Of a stretch of DNA of 64,000 nucleotides, positions 24,401 through 37,174 are shown one piece after another. The translations under genes and the position numbers were made by a program. Each line of letters opens with the position of its first letter. Within the stretch, counting starts at the first letter, position 1. The notes beneath the pieces are model-generated. The model saw only the letters and a program-made list of their open reading frames with translations. It searched no databases and had not been told where the DNA came from. Source of the DNA: Nymphaea colorata (Eukaryota > Streptophyta > Magnoliopsida > Nymphaeales > Nymphaeaceae). The DNA lies in contig NC_045144.1 of NCBI RefSeq assembly GCF_008831285.2, positions 8,285,886 to 8,349,885 of the forward strand. Reading direction: 5' to 3'.

Positions 24401-26157
24401 TGATGTGCAAGTTAAAGCATAGTAAGAGTAACACTCTAGGGCAATAAAACATACTATGTACCCTAAGAAAATGAGACATTGGATGGGAACTTCAGCTTTC
24501 AGTCGAGTCGAGTTGTGAGTTTCCTTGCTCACCCAAAACAGTCAGCCCTCCTTAGGCCACATTTATTGTTCCTACTCACAGGATTCAGAATAAAGAATCA
24601 AATGTGTTCTAGATATTGGTTGAATAGATATTAAAAAGTAAAACTTAATAAACTCACAAAATTGTTGCTTACCTTTGTTCTTTTTTCTTTTTTGTTTCGT
24701 TCTAATGCGTACACAATAATAGTGGGGCCCAAGAAGAGGGGCACAAGAGATTTCGTGGCTAAAATTAATTATTTAAATATTTCATCTTTTTTACTTGCAT
24801 AAATATATTTACTTTTACTTTTTTCTACATTAAAGAAAACTATCTTTTAACTAACATTAGACTTAACTTCTTTCTTGTTGTGTTTTTATCATTTGAATGT
24901 TTTTTGGGTGAGTTGGAAAAGTATTTTATTTTGTCCTTCCACTAAAGTTAGAGTTTTCCACTCTTCCCCCCATCTCCATAAAGTAATAGGCTTACTTTTT
25001 GTATTTCGACCCACACGATGCCTTTGTTACATATCAATGTTGTCCCTTTTGCAAGTACATAAGTTGACACCAACACTACCTACCAGAACTCACCCTACCT
25101 GTTGCACCAAACCTCCTTGGTAATAAAGCGCATCCATTTCATGTTTTCAATTTCATATATCAAGAGTTCTTTACTACATTACTTTATATCTAAATTAAGG
25201 TCCTGAGTTTCAAGTTAAAAATGGGTTATTTATGATGAATAAAGTTTTTTTAATTACATAAATAAATATTTTTCTTGGTTTTATAGGTGTTATCATCCTT
25301 CAAGCTTGAAACTAATTTTTTTTCTTAGTACTTTTTACATTTTTAAACACAATTAAAATAAAAGCTCAACATTATTTTGTTAATTTGTTAAGTCCTTCTG
25401 CAATCTTTATATGTAAACCAACTTATACGATCAGCTAATTTTTATTTATTAAAAAAATGGATATTAATTTATCATCTTCTCCACCTTAAATGTCATATGA
25501 AATAAAACAAAGTTTCGCATAATAGTGTCAATAAGTTTAGTTAAAAATATGAATGTGTTTGTTATCACGGACGGGGAAGCGCTTAGGGAACGAAACCTCG
25601 TCTATTTTCTAATATAAATATGGATTTTTTCCCTTTGGCATTTTATTTGCAAAAGCAAGTCGTCTTCCAAAGTTGGAACTTGGAACTAACAATTTCATAA
25701 TACAACAATAACAATAAAGTGAAAAGGTTGCTGCAGTAATAACATTTTAATGAATGTCCCATTTTGTAACATGTATCGTAAAAATGTGATGGCAACGAAG
25801 CTAAGTTAACTTTCATTTCTTGACATATTCTTACATTGAGACTAGAATTTTGTGGAGGGAAAAGAAAAGATACTAACGGACTAAAAAGAAAAGAAAAACA
25901 AAGAGAGATTAATGACAGAGAAGGTAAGGGAAGTAAGAACAAAAGTTGTTCAGTAAGAAGGAAGAAAAAGGAAAGCATTTCAAAGAACTCACATCGATTT
26001 ATAGGGATGACAGTTTCAATCATTTAATCTACCATTTTTAATGGTTTTCAAATAAATAAGTAAAGAGAAATCGTGGGTCTTACAGACCATGACACCATTG
26101 TTTTGACATAAAATATAAAAAATAACTATTCGGCTACAAAGGTAGTCTGCTGATTTC

Positions 26158-26159
<2 letters not shown>

Positions 26160-26227
<68 letters not shown>
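26160..26227. repeat. (TA)n microsatellite
   Basis: An uninterrupted TA run of about 34 units. Confidence 0.95.
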
Positions 26228-26230
<3 letters not shown>

Positions 26231-28444
26231 GTGGAATATGCCAACAAGATGGCTGGAGCAGTAGGGACTTTGAATAACAAGGCTTGAAAAATTTAATTTT
26301 TTAACAAGCAATATTGCAAAAATACTGGCTAATGCATCAATAAACATGTGAATTAAAATATTTTCGGGAAGAATTTTTCAATAATTGAAGAAAAGCAAAA
26401 GGATCAGTATAGAAGAGTTACAAAGGTTCCATAGTTATGCAAGTCTAACATCATTTTTTATTGGGCTTTAGTAGCGGAAGTGAAAGAAAACTGTTCTTAA
26501 ACCAAGGAATCCAGGGCTCGGGTCCCTGCTGGGGCTCCCTCAACTTGGTTGTTGGGGATTGTAACTTGTGATTACGCAAATATATTAATGTTTTCCCTAG
26601 AAATTGAATATAGGGAGACGCCTTTTGCTACGTGCGACTTAGCAATATTTAGACTGCCAGTATGTGTAGAGGAGATTAAAATAGCAGTATTTTCAATGAG
26701 AAATGGGAAAGTAATGATGTCCATATATGACTGAACTGAAAAAAATCGGATGTGGAAAAAAATTTAGTATACGATGGAGAAATCAGATCAGATTCAAATT
26801 TAAGAAATGACATTTGATCAAATTTGGATTTAAATTCTAAATGTACATTGATTTGGATATGGGTTCAGGGCAGATTTGTTTTAAAATAAATATCATATAT
26901 ATATATCTAATGCTCTTTTGAAAATAAAAGAAATTTGGTTAAAAATTCGGATTCAGATTCTTTGTTTGTATTCGAATCCAAATATGTGATATAAAAAAAA
27001 CAGATATGGTTAAAGGTATATGTGATTCGAATCCAATGGTTGACATCCCCATGGAAAAGCTCCAAAACATGTAAATTGGTTGCTAACGTCAATAGATCTC
27101 TTATCACTTTGATTCCTAAATTTGCAGGCACAGTCAACGTAAGAGATTTCCCTTGTTGGGGAGGATCAGGGAGTGCTTCTACGAGGGCAATTAGTCCATG
27201 GAAAGATCCTTCTAGTCCACGAATCGATTAACAGCACAGTGGGGGTTCTGTAATGTGAAAACTTAGTTTGAAGGAAAGTTTATGATTGCATCTATTGGGA
27301 TTTTATTCGCAGAGCTGGTCGCATAGCGATTCCTTATTTTTTTGATAATAAATTATAAGGATGGGAATACTCTCTCTCCTCAGATTTGCAGTTAGTTAAT
27401 ATAGACAAGTGAGAACTGTGAGATGCATTTTCTTACAACCTTCCGCCCTTCCTTTCTCACAACAATTGATTATAAATTGCTTTGGAAATGTATTGTTGAA
27501 TAAAATACCTTTTCCCCATCTTATTCTTGAGAAATGGCTTTGAAATGTGAGAAATGTAGATATGGCTCATTAATGAAAAATAATTAACAGAGAGGCACAA
27601 TCTATATCCATTTATTATTGATTAACCATAATAAGAAAAACATCTATGGATTAATAAAATTGCTTATAAACAATTTATGCGCAATGGCGATTTTCTGTAA
27701 GGCATCCTGTAGCAATGTATACCATCCATTCTGGTATACATTATTCCATAATGTTCATATTATATGTTAAATACACCATAAACACATATGGTTGCACTCA
27801 ATGTAGTGGTAAAATGCAAACATAGCCAATTTTCTGATAGTGGTAAAGAGCACTTAACATTCTCCATGATTGACTAAAAAAGCTAGATCAGTTTATTTCC
27901 TTCAAGCTGATGTGGTAATTAACCACTCGAGTTTGCGGTTGAGGTAAAACTTGTCAAGTTCGAGTTACACGAGCTCGACTTATTTAAACACAAATCAACT
28001 TGTGGTTGTTAATCTTGAGGGGCATGTCAATATTTTTTTTTTTCTGAATTTTAACATCCTTTTCAGTGGTTGTTATTTTCATTTAAGGAACAAAAAAAAA
28101 AATATATGAATCAAGTGACACAAACGTAAACAACTTAGGCTCGAACTCAAGCACAACCAAGACTTGTATTCACATGTTGACCTTCTTCAACTTGAACATT
28201 ATTAAACTGGGGCTTCTTATAAATAAAATTAAATTTTCTATCTGTTTATTCTTTTTACCCAGATTTAAAGAATAGAAAAACAACAACACAAGAAAATTGA
28301 GACGAAGGACTTTAATCTCTAGCATCTTTGGGGACAAAGTTAGAAAGCACTGTATAAGCAATGATCAATTCGAATACCAGGCATGCATTTTGCTTACTAA
28401 AGTGGATAGTATGTACACGAGCGAAAAAATAACATACAAAATAT

Positions 28445-28545
28445 ACAACTACTAGGCAGCATGGTGGAAGCCGCCATGAATGAGTCCCCACAAGATCCTG
28501 CTCTTGATAATACAACTACGCAACACGGTGGAAGCCGCCACGAAT
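28445..28545. repeat. Short direct duplication
   Basis: A segment of about 35 bp, with ACAACTAC at its start and GGTGGAAGCCGCCA near its end, is present at 28445-28481 and 28512-28545. Confidence 0.7.
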
Positions 28546-29567
28546 TATGCTACAGAAATTTGTAGCCAGTGGCACTAATATGAGAAGTTTTAGATTTAAA
28601 GGGCACGAATGTCATATAATGAATTAAATTACGTGGACTTGGAGGAAGTAATAAAGATCAAATTATGTGAGTCTGTTCCACTGCATCCTAAGCCCCTATG
28701 GTTTTGTACTTCCCAACTTCTTAGATTCTCGCCAAACCACCCATCCGTTAAGCAGTTGATCCAAAATTAAACATCATTCCCAGCTCTTCATTTCGACTCG
28801 TCAAACTGATCCTTCCTTCTTGCAACCATCGGTCGGACCCCATTCGAGTCGATGTCACTGCAAGAATCTTGATTCGGTCAATTAGAGAAGAGAAAAAGAA
28901 GACCTTTTTAGTCAATTCCCGGTTTGAAAACTTGAGAGGAGAGGTTGAGGTTGAACGCAGGGATGTGTTGGCACCGACATCCTGATCTCAGTGGCAGCCA
29001 TGGATGGGTGGGAAGCGGACCTTGCTTACCATTATCCTTTTCTCGCTGCATTCCAGTTGCTCAACATCGACGATGACAGATGACACCTCGGAGGAGGGCT
29101 TCCTGCCGAATTGACGGACAGCATAAATTCTGCTGCATCTGTGAAATATCTCTTTGTCATAATGTGATTTTCAGCCCTTTGATCCAAATAAAAGTGGCAC
29201 AAAAAGTCTTTTTCCTTGGCATAATTTGTGTTAGGGTAAAAGGCATAAATTGATTCCATAATAAATAATTGAACAAACATAATAGAAACATGTAGGTGCA
29301 TATTTTATGAACTAATACCAAACACCAAACTTAAAAAATCGCCCATGCGTACAATATAATCCATTACAAGCATCGATTGTGGTCAATTAGTCTGAACGTC
29401 TAAAGAACTTAGAACCATAACCGAGGAGTACAATTACAGGAGAGTATTTAAACCAAGGGAAAGTGTTACCTACAAAAGATACATCATAGCGGCCTTTGGC
29501 CTTCCTCCTTCCCTGAAGTGAAAAACATCAATGGCTACGGCTCATTAACAGCGAGGCAGCAGGTATT

Positions 29568-29908
29568 TGTTGCTTTACATGAACGGAGCCCTATCCGAAT
29601 ATCTAGTAACTGCTAAGCAGTTACTAGATTTTAATCTAAAAGTGCTCCTAAAAATCCTCCTAAGAAATCTCCCACGTAACCGCAGCTAGGGTTTGGGGAA
29701 AACCTAAAGGGCTGGGCTTTAAATTCCTAGCAAACTCTTGAGATTTAATAATCCGTGAGAAGTCCTTTGGAAGAAAACCCCAAAACTGACTTTGTCATCT
29801 TCCTCTTCCTTTTCCTTTTGCTCTTGTCTGCTGTTCTTCACAGGGGACGCTGGAGATTTGCTGCATCCACAAAAAGGACTCTTCTGCTGTAACGCTAAAC
29901 GTCCAACA
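29568..29908 (+). repeat. Left LTR of the copia element
   Basis: It ends CGTCCAACA just before the primer-binding site. From GAGCCCTATCC (29586) onward it matches the right LTR at equal length. The first 18 bases share only TGTTG with the right copy, so the start at 29568 is tentative; 29586 is the safe limit. Confidence 0.8.
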
Positions 29909-29925
29909 TTGGTATCAGAGCCAGG
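29909..29925 (+). promoter_or_regulatory. Primer-binding site (initiator Met-tRNA)
   Basis: TTGGTATCAGAGCCAGG follows the LTR directly. TGGTATCAGAGC is complementary to the 3' end of plant initiator Met-tRNA, which primes minus-strand DNA synthesis. Confidence 0.9.
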
Positions 29926-31816
29926 TTGCCCTTCGACTTCGAAACCAAGTAAGTACATTCGGGCTTTGTTGGTATATGTGAAGTATACAAATGGACGCTA
30001 CCTACATAGGCATGAATATCGTTTGTCTATCATGATATTCTTCTTATCATGGCTAATGAGTACGCAGTTACTAGATAATATTGAACAATTAGACATTCTG
30101 CATTAAGCATGCTCAAGTGGTATCAAATAGCAGTGCCATAGATATATACTCTGTCTGCAAATTAAGAGTTCAAAGTTATGTTAGCATGCCCCTTTCCCTT
30201 TCAGATTGTAAATTTTGAGCACGCTTGAACCTGCTACTCTAATAAATGAAGCATGCTAGTTAGAAATTTGTCATAGAGTTCTGTTACCCTTTGCTCTATG
30301 GTTGTTTCTTTGTGCCCCTGTATCCCAAAGGGGACAGAGTCAGAGACGAACTCTGACCTAAGCATGTACAACGTCAAGTTTTTTTTTATTACCAGTATAT
30401 TGAAACCGTTTCGACCCTCATCGAGGGTCTGGCCAGGGAACAAATTTTACCTTTATCGATGACGAGGTGATAGTTCAATGGGATCTTAGAGGTCGGATTG
30501 AATGCAGCAAAATGTGTTAGAGGTTGGATCAAAATCAGATTGGTACACTCCAAATTGACAAAATTTCAATCTAGATTTTGACCACTTGCTAAAGGAAACG
30601 AGGAAGGATTACCTTCGTGTAGTTCTCTGCGTTTTTTGAAGCCTGCGACAAATATCTTTTAAACCGACTCTCTGAACTTAATCAAAATCCTCTGCTGTTC
30701 TAGAAACTTCCAGACGCGTTAGAACGCAGGCGATTCAAAACACTGTTACGAATACCCTTGTTCAGTCATCTTTTTCGTGGATACCCAAACCCACGACTCT
30801 CTTGCTTCTGTCACAGACGTCGACAGCAGGTTCCCAAGTTGGGGTTTTTTTCCTCTGTCGCCTACACACCGACGGAGCAAGAAGAAAGTTGGCCCCTTTC
30901 TGGATGGTTCGTAAATCGAATCACCTCTGCCACGCGTTTTTTCCTTTTCTGTCACACGCTCCCTCTCGTTTCCCTGATGTCCGCCACTCCTTTCTCCTAT
31001 CTACCTCTTCTGGTGACCAAAACTGGGGGACACGGGATGGAGTGCGCTGGTCAATTTATTTTCCGACTAAGGAAAGTCCCCGGGCCACTTCTGCAGAAAT
31101 TGCAGCCTTGGGAACAAGGTACTGCTGTGGGGTTCCGTCGCCCTCCCTGTCCAGGGACAGGCAGAGACGTGTGTGGAGCCTGCATTTGTGACGGAAGAAA
31201 TCCAGCAGAGCTCTCTGGAGAGGAAGGAGAAGCTCCTAAGAGGAGAGAGAAGGAAACTGGTGAAATGAAAAAAATAACACGTACGAAGGGGTATTTATAC
31301 TCAAACTTGAAAATTACGAAAACAGTTCATATCTTTCGTTAGTTTCTCTCAGGAAGCTGTTATATTTTCTTAAAATTAAAGACGCAACACTTTTGCTGAA
31401 AACTTTTTCAAAAAGAGGCTCGTAAAAGTTATTTGCATCAAAAACCTGGAACTTTATAAGAAATTGCTTGTGGGGACCCTCAAAGTTATTATAAATTGCT
31501 ATAAAGGGTTCCGAAAAATTATTTAGCAATTTTAGCGGAAAACCTTGCACTTATGCAAAATTACGTATGGCACCCTCTAGCTTGTTAAACAGTGGAGAAA
31601 GATGGTTCTGAAAATGAAAATAACTCTGAAAAGAGTTATGTAAGTACTAAATTTAATCTACAGTCTTCTTGTTCTAAATATTTTAGAATGTTATTTGAGA
31701 TTGATGTACATGCTCTAGAATATTCATTTTAAGACCTCTTGATGTGATATTTATTACAAATTTTATTTCCTTTTGTTATTATTGTTCTTAACTTGCCATG
31801 GGAAATTAGTTAAGAA
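29926..31816 (+). other. Long untranslated leader of the copia element
   Basis: About 1.9 kb separates the primer-binding site from the gag ATG. Open frames here (for example 30758-31342) begin with TTG or CTG, not ATG, and show no domain. The stretch may be leader, a captured sequence or an older insertion. Confidence 0.6.
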
Positions 31817-34800
31817 ATGACATCAAGAGTCGGAGCTTCTAAACTAGCTAAGACTGAAAAACTGAATGGGACAAATTTCCATGCATGGAAGCGTAGAATA
31901 ATGTTGGCCTTGACTTTAGAAAGACTCGTTTATGTGATCAACGAGCCTTTTCCAATTTTAGGAGACAAACACACAGATGAAGAGAAAAAGACATATGAGT
32001 CATTTTCTTCTGATGATCTAATGGCTAAAACTATTATGTTAGCCTTCATGAAAGATGATCAAATCAGAGTCTTTGAAGATTGTCCAACTGCCAACGATAT
32101 GTTTGATACTATCGCTTCTAAATACAATACTATGACTGCGATGCACATACAGTTACTGCAAGAACAATACAATTCCTATAGGATGAAAGAGTCAGATAAT
32201 GTAATGGACCATGTCAATAAGATGTTGGTCATGGCTAAAGATTTAGCCGTGGTAGGCAATGTCATATCTGACAATATGCAGATCAGCACAATCCTGAACA
32301 GCCTACCTCCTTCTTGGGATATGGCAGTTACTGCTTTGAGTGTTCAATTTGATACCCTTACTTTAGAAAAGCTTCTTATACAGTTAGCTCTACAGCAACA
32401 ACGTCTGACCAAGAAAAATAGAGCAGAGTTGATGACAGTCCAGAAAAAACCTGCTGGTAGTCATGTGCCTATAAAACCAAAACAATTTAAAAATCGAAAC
32501 GATGGCAAGTTCAAGGGCAATTATGCAGGTACTAGGAAAACTCAAGGAACTGTAGTGAAATGTTACAGATGCGGGAAGCCTGGACACATAAAGAAGAATT
32601 GCAGGACAAAATTCCCGAGTAAGAAAGACAACAATGATCGAGGCAACTACCACAGAAAGAAGCCTCAAGGGGACTCTGACAGAGAAGTCATCTATGTCGT
32701 GTCAGAATGTCTGTTTGCAGATGGAGATCTAACTGGATGGTGGGTCGATTCAGGAGCAACTCGTCACATTGAAAAGACGAAAGAAGGAGTGATCCACATG
32801 GAAAATCTGAGTCCGGGAACCCACAAGGTCTATATGGGAAAGAACTCTTATTGTGATGTCATGGGAATTGGGGCATATCGTCTAAATGTTGGGGGTACAA
32901 GTGTTGTACTTAACGAGGTTTTGTATGTCCCTTCCATGAGAAGGAATCTAGTGTCTGTTCCCGCACTAACGGGAAAAGGTTTTAAAGTACGTTTTATTCC
33001 AGGAAAAGTAACAGTGGGAAAACATGGAAGGTCCATGTTTGGTGGAAAATTTGTAAAAGTACATGGTATGTTCAAACTGAATGACATGAATGAAGCTTCA
33101 AGTTCTGCTTATTTCGATTGTGCAATGAGTGTGAATGTAAACTTATGGCATGAAAGATTAAGCCATATAAGCATCAAAAAGATGCAGACTCTAGCACAAC
33201 AAGGTTTAATACCTGACATAAATATAAATGATTTTGCGAAAAGCGAGTCATGTGTATATGGAAAAATGACAAGGAAACCATTTCCGTCTGAAGTAATTCG
33301 GGCCACTGAATTATTAGAGATAATTCATATTGATATCTGTGGACCTTTCAGGATCCAAACTCATAGTGGCAAGTTGTATTTCATAACCTTTATTGACGAC
33401 TTCTCAAGATTTGGTTACATATACTTAATCAGATATAAATCTGAAGCACTTGAGAAATTCAAGGAATACAAATCTGAAGTCGAGAGACAACTTGGAAGAA
33501 ATATCAAAATCATAAGGTCTGATCGAGGAGGAGAATACACTTCTAGTGAATTTCTCGAATACTGCAAAGACCTTGGAATTAATAGGCAAAAGACAATGCC
33601 TAGGACACCACAACAAAATGGTGTGGCTGAGAGGTGTAATAGAACCCTCTTGAACATGGCGAGATCCATGTTGGCAGGAGCACAATTACCAAAAGTTTTT
33701 TGGGGAGAAGCTGTGTTAACAACTATGTATACAATAAACCGAGTGCCCTGCAAAACAGTCCCAACCACTCCTTATGAAAGATGGACTGGTATAAAACCAG
33801 ATTTGAGATATTTAAGGATATGGGGATCTGTAGCACACGTGAAAATTCTAGATCCAAAATTAGATAAACTAGATAATAGATCAGTGAGATGTATATTTAT
33901 TGGATACCCAAAAGGATCCAAGGGCTACAGATTATATCATTCAACTATGGGACTTATAGAAAGCAGAGATGTAGAGTTCATAGAAGAACTAAATAATAAA
34001 GATTATGATCCAGTGGAATATCGAAATGATACACTGGATGATCTGATTTATTCAGATGAACAGTCTGGTAATGAACCGACTGGAGGTCAGTCTGGAAATG
34101 AACCGACTGGAGTTCAGTTTGGCAATGAACCAACTGAGCAAGAATCGTCTGAGGAACAGTCAGGAAATGAACCGACTGAAGATCAGTTAGGTAATGAACC
34201 AACTGATATGAATACATTGTCATCTTAGACGTTAACAGGACATAAAAGACCTAGAGCTCCTCCTTCATATTTAAATGATTATTATGTATATTTGGCAAAG
34301 GAGCTATGCTACCTAGCAGACATTGACGAAATGTCTGACAATCTGACGTATGATGAAGCGGTAAGCTCGCATGAATCGTCAGATTGGGTGAATGCTATGG
34401 ATGAAGAAATTGAATCCATAGAAAAGAATAAAGTCTGGGAATTAGTAGATCTTCCTAATGACAGAAAACCCATTGGATGTAAATGGGTGCTAAGGAAGAA
34501 GTATAAAGCTGATGGATCAGTTGAAAAATTCAAAGCCAGACTAGTGGCGAAAGGTTTTTCCCAAAAGGAAGGAATTGATTACTCAGAGACCTATTCGCCG
34601 GTTGCAAAGTTCGCATCAATCAGAATAATTTTGGCTATCGCGGCATTCTATGACCTGGATATTTGTCAGATGGATGTGAAGACTGCTTTTCTGAACGGTG
34701 AGTTGAAAGAAACTATATATATGACTCAACCGCAGGAATATGTCATCAAGGAAAAAGAAGACAAAGTGTACAAGTTGAATAAATCGTTATATGGACTGAA

Positions 34801-35888
34801 ACAGTCTCCAAGACAGTGGTATTTTGTTTTTCACAAAGCAATTACAAAACTTGGGTTTGTAACAAACCAACTAGACCACTGTGTGTATGTTTGGAAAAGT
34901 GGGAGTCTTTTCTGTATTTTATCATTATATGTTGATGACATATTATTAACAGGAAATGATAACGATATGATATACAAAACGAAGACTTGGCTAAACAAAA
35001 ACTTCGAAATGAAGGACTTGGGTGAAACATCCTATATATTAGGAATAAAAATCACTCGAGAAAGAAACTCAAGAATCCTGAGTTTAAGCCAGGAACGGTA
35101 TATTGATTATATCTTGAAGAAATTTCGTATGTTAGACTGTAAACCAATTGAGACTCCTATAACTAAAAGAGCAAACTTAAGCAGGAGTGATTGTCCCAGT
35201 GAAGGACAACAAATTAAATGTTCCATATGCACAAGCAGTTGGTAGTCTGATGTATTTAATGCTTTGTACCAGACCAGACATAAGTTTTTCTATCGGTCTG
35301 GTAAGTCGTTATCAAAGTAATCCTGGATGGCCTCATTAGCAAGCAGTCAAAAGAATTTTTCGGTATATTAAAGGAACAAAATGACTGAAATTATCTTATC
35401 AAGCAGATGAGCTAACTTTAGTTGGCTATTCTGATGCAGATTTTGCAGGCTGTAAAGATGATAGTAAATCCACTTCAGGGTATGTTTTTCTCTTTGGAGA
35501 TGGGGCGATAGCCTGGTCCTGTAAGAAACAGGGATGTGTTGCTCAGCACACACAGGAAGCAGAGTATGTAGCATGCAATGTTGCAACTACTTTTGCTGTC
35601 TGGATAAATCGGTTCTTGAAAGACTTGAAATTAGATCTTGCTCATGAACCGGTCCAACTGTACTGTGATAATCAGACAGCAATATCTCTTATGAAAAATG
35701 GAGCTGTTAGCTCAAAGAGTAAACATATAATGGTGAAATACCATTATGTTCATGAAATGATCGAGAAAAATGAAATCTCGGTTGATTACTTGCCTACCAA
35801 TGATATGGTGGCTGATCCCTTAACTAAGGGGATATCTGAAGATTTGTTTTCAAAGCATGTAGCCCATATGAGGCTAAGATATATTTGA
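31817..35888 (+). pseudogene. Copia gag-pol polyprotein, interrupted
   Basis: The ATG at 31817 opens 803 codons. Gag (residues about 1-240) has the UBN2-type start LNGTNFHAWKRRI. The zinc knuckle CYRCGKPGHIKKNC starts at residue 249. The protease motif WWVDSGATRHI has its Asp at 311. The pre-integrase LWHERLSHIS follows. The integrase Asp, Asp and Glu are at 506, 569 and 605, the last spaced D-x35-E. A Gly/Asn/Glu/Pro repeat linker precedes a TAG stop (34226-34228). The same frame continues into the RT, with VDLPNDRKPIGCKWV, QMDVKTAFLNG, SLYGLKQSPRQW and YVDD (34928-34939). A frameshift near 35215 and stops at 35337 (TGG to TAG) and 35382 (TGG to TGA) break RNase H, which ends at 35888. The copy cannot make a full polyprotein unless the stops are bypassed. 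Confidence 0.9.
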
Positions 35889-36039
35889 AGGTTGTGAAGG
35901 AAAAACCATTGAATGGAAAACCTCGCTGTAAACCTTGAAAAAGGTTTAGGTTACGTTGGTTAAGCCAATTATGGAAAACCACGTAACAAATTGAATAAAG
36001 AAAACCCACATATAGTGAAAGAAAACTGACGATCTCATG

Positions 36040-36052
36040 GCCAAGTGAGAGA
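36040..36052 (+). promoter_or_regulatory. Polypurine tract of the copia element
   Basis: A purine-rich stretch (AAGTGAGAGA) sits immediately before TGTTGG of the right LTR, the position of the plus-strand primer. Confidence 0.65.
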
Positions 36053-36393
36053 TGTTGGATAGTGGCTATTGAGCCCTATCCGAATATCTAGTAACTGCTA
36101 AGCAGTTACTAGATTTTAATCTAAAAGTGCTCCTAAAAATCCTCCTAAGAAATCTCCCACGTAACCGCAGCTAGGGTTTGGGGAAAACCTAAAGGGCTGG
36201 GCTTTAAATTCCTAGCAAACTCTTGAGATTTAATAATCCGTGAGAAGTCCTTTGGAAGAAAACCCCAAAACTGACTTTGTCATCTTCCTCTTCCTTTTCC
36301 TTTTGCTCTTGTCTGCTGTTCTTCACAGGGGACGCTGGAGATTTGCTGATTCCACAAAAGGGACTCTTCTGCTGTAACGCAAAACGTCCAACA
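36053..36393 (+). repeat. Right LTR of the copia element
   Basis: 341 bp, beginning TGTTGGATAG and ending GTCCAACA, so the ends are inverted TGTTGG/CCAACA. It carries TTTAAAT-type AT-rich sequence and a pyrimidine-rich stretch in its second half. Confidence 0.9.
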
Positions 36394-36838
36394 GTCCTAC
36401 CAAGCAAGAAAGCGACCAAGCTGAGTAACATGAACCTATCATCATATGCTTATCTTCTATTTTTTACAGAGAAAAGAGGGCAGAGGACAAACGCCAAGAT
36501 AAAAACGTTATTTAAAGTGAGGTGCAAGCAACCTAGCCAGTCTGCATTAAAAGGAGGATTTGAAATGAAAAAGAATTATCTATGAAGATCAGCTCATAGA
36601 TTTTATTAAAGATGATGTCTTCATGTATCACAGTTCCAATCATTATTTGCAGTAATCTTTGAAGAAAATAGCAGAGATTAGCATGTGCACATTAGCAGCA
36701 ACAGAACAAAAGGAAGGAACTTATCACCTAGTTTTGCTCATCTTCCAAAAGTCTTAAAGCGATATCTTGTGCCAACAACTAAAACAGTTTCATGTACAGA
36801 GAGAGGATGTAGAATACTTCAAAAAAAAAGGAGACTTG

Positions 36839-37174
36839 TTAATATAAACAGTTGTTACATAAAGCCATCTTAACCGAGCCATTTGATGCCAAAAGAGTTC
36901 CTTTAAACCCTTCCTCTGCCGGCTCAAATTCCATCCTGCTTCCCAAAAGTTCATCTGCATTCAAATTACCAACATAAAGGTCGAACAAGCAGCAAGATAG
37001 GCTATAAAAGTGGCAGTGGGAAAGTAAATAACCTGCAATATCACGATTCTCATGTACTTCTGTGTCAGTAACCCAAAGAACATCTCCAGGCAGTATGTTC
37101 ACATCAGCCAACGAAGCAGAATCATCTTCAATTTCAACTGAACCTTTATGTAATTTCTGGTTCTCCTTCACAAT
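36839..37174 (-). CDS. UBP26: C-terminal exons of a UBP26-like ubiquitin carboxyl-terminal hydrolase
   Basis: Two exons, 37174-37033 and 36954-36839, join in phase by a GT-AG intron and end in TAA. They encode part of a C-terminal ubiquitin-like domain: [20 protein letters not shown], then [20 protein letters not shown] and [16 protein letters not shown]. From memory this is the tail of plant UBP26, a nuclear deubiquitinase acting on histone H2B. The acceptor at 37175 implies upstream exons at higher coordinates. I found none in 37175-39900, beyond which mobile and viral sequences begin. It is therefore either a gene with a very long intron or a truncated tail. The identification rests on recall of the family, not a search. 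Confidence 0.6.
   Translation of the reverse strand: MVKENQKLHKGSVEIEDDSASLADVNILPGDVLWVTDTEVHENRDIAGYLLSHCHFYSLSCCLFDLYVGNLNADELLGSRMEFEPAEEGFKGTLLASNGSVKMALCNNCLY

Larger units (their letters stand above)
22141..29567. other. Intergenic DNA between the G3BP-like gene and the copia element
   Basis: About 7.4 kb of AT-rich sequence with no supported gene. The longer open frames (for example 25643-26023, minus strand) are Leu/Phe/Ser low-complexity translations without domains. The region holds microsatellites at 22794-22871 and 26160-26227, tRNA-like box remnants near 24310-24400, and a small duplication at 28445-28545. Confidence 0.55.
29568..36393 (+). mobile_element. Ty1/copia LTR retrotransposon, nearly complete
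   Basis: Order: left LTR, Met-tRNA primer-binding site, long leader, gag-protease-integrase-RT-RNase H, purine tract, right LTR. Integrase precedes reverse transcriptase, which defines Ty1/copia. The shared 323-bp LTR part (29586-29908 and 36071-36393) differs at only about four positions that I can see, so insertion is fairly recent. The polyprotein nevertheless carries three in-frame stops and one frameshift. The bases flanking the two ends (GTATT and GTCCT) are not a clean target duplication. Confidence 0.9.

Noticed and set aside
25643-26023. 126-codon minus-strand frame with hydrophobic stretches
   Set aside because: Leu/Phe/Ser low complexity from a polypyrimidine region; no motif and no ATG context.
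27022-27231. 69-codon plus-strand frame with a Trp/Gly/Ser-rich end
   Set aside because: No recognised motif, no exon partner, and AT-rich repeat-like surroundings.
30758-31342. 194-codon open frame in the copia leader
   Set aside because: It begins with TTG, has no domain or composition typical of a gene, and an overlapping frame is equally long.
31817-35888. CRISPR-like or riboswitch-like structure in the repeat linker
   Set aside because: The repeat is in-frame coding sequence of a retrotransposon in a plant genome.
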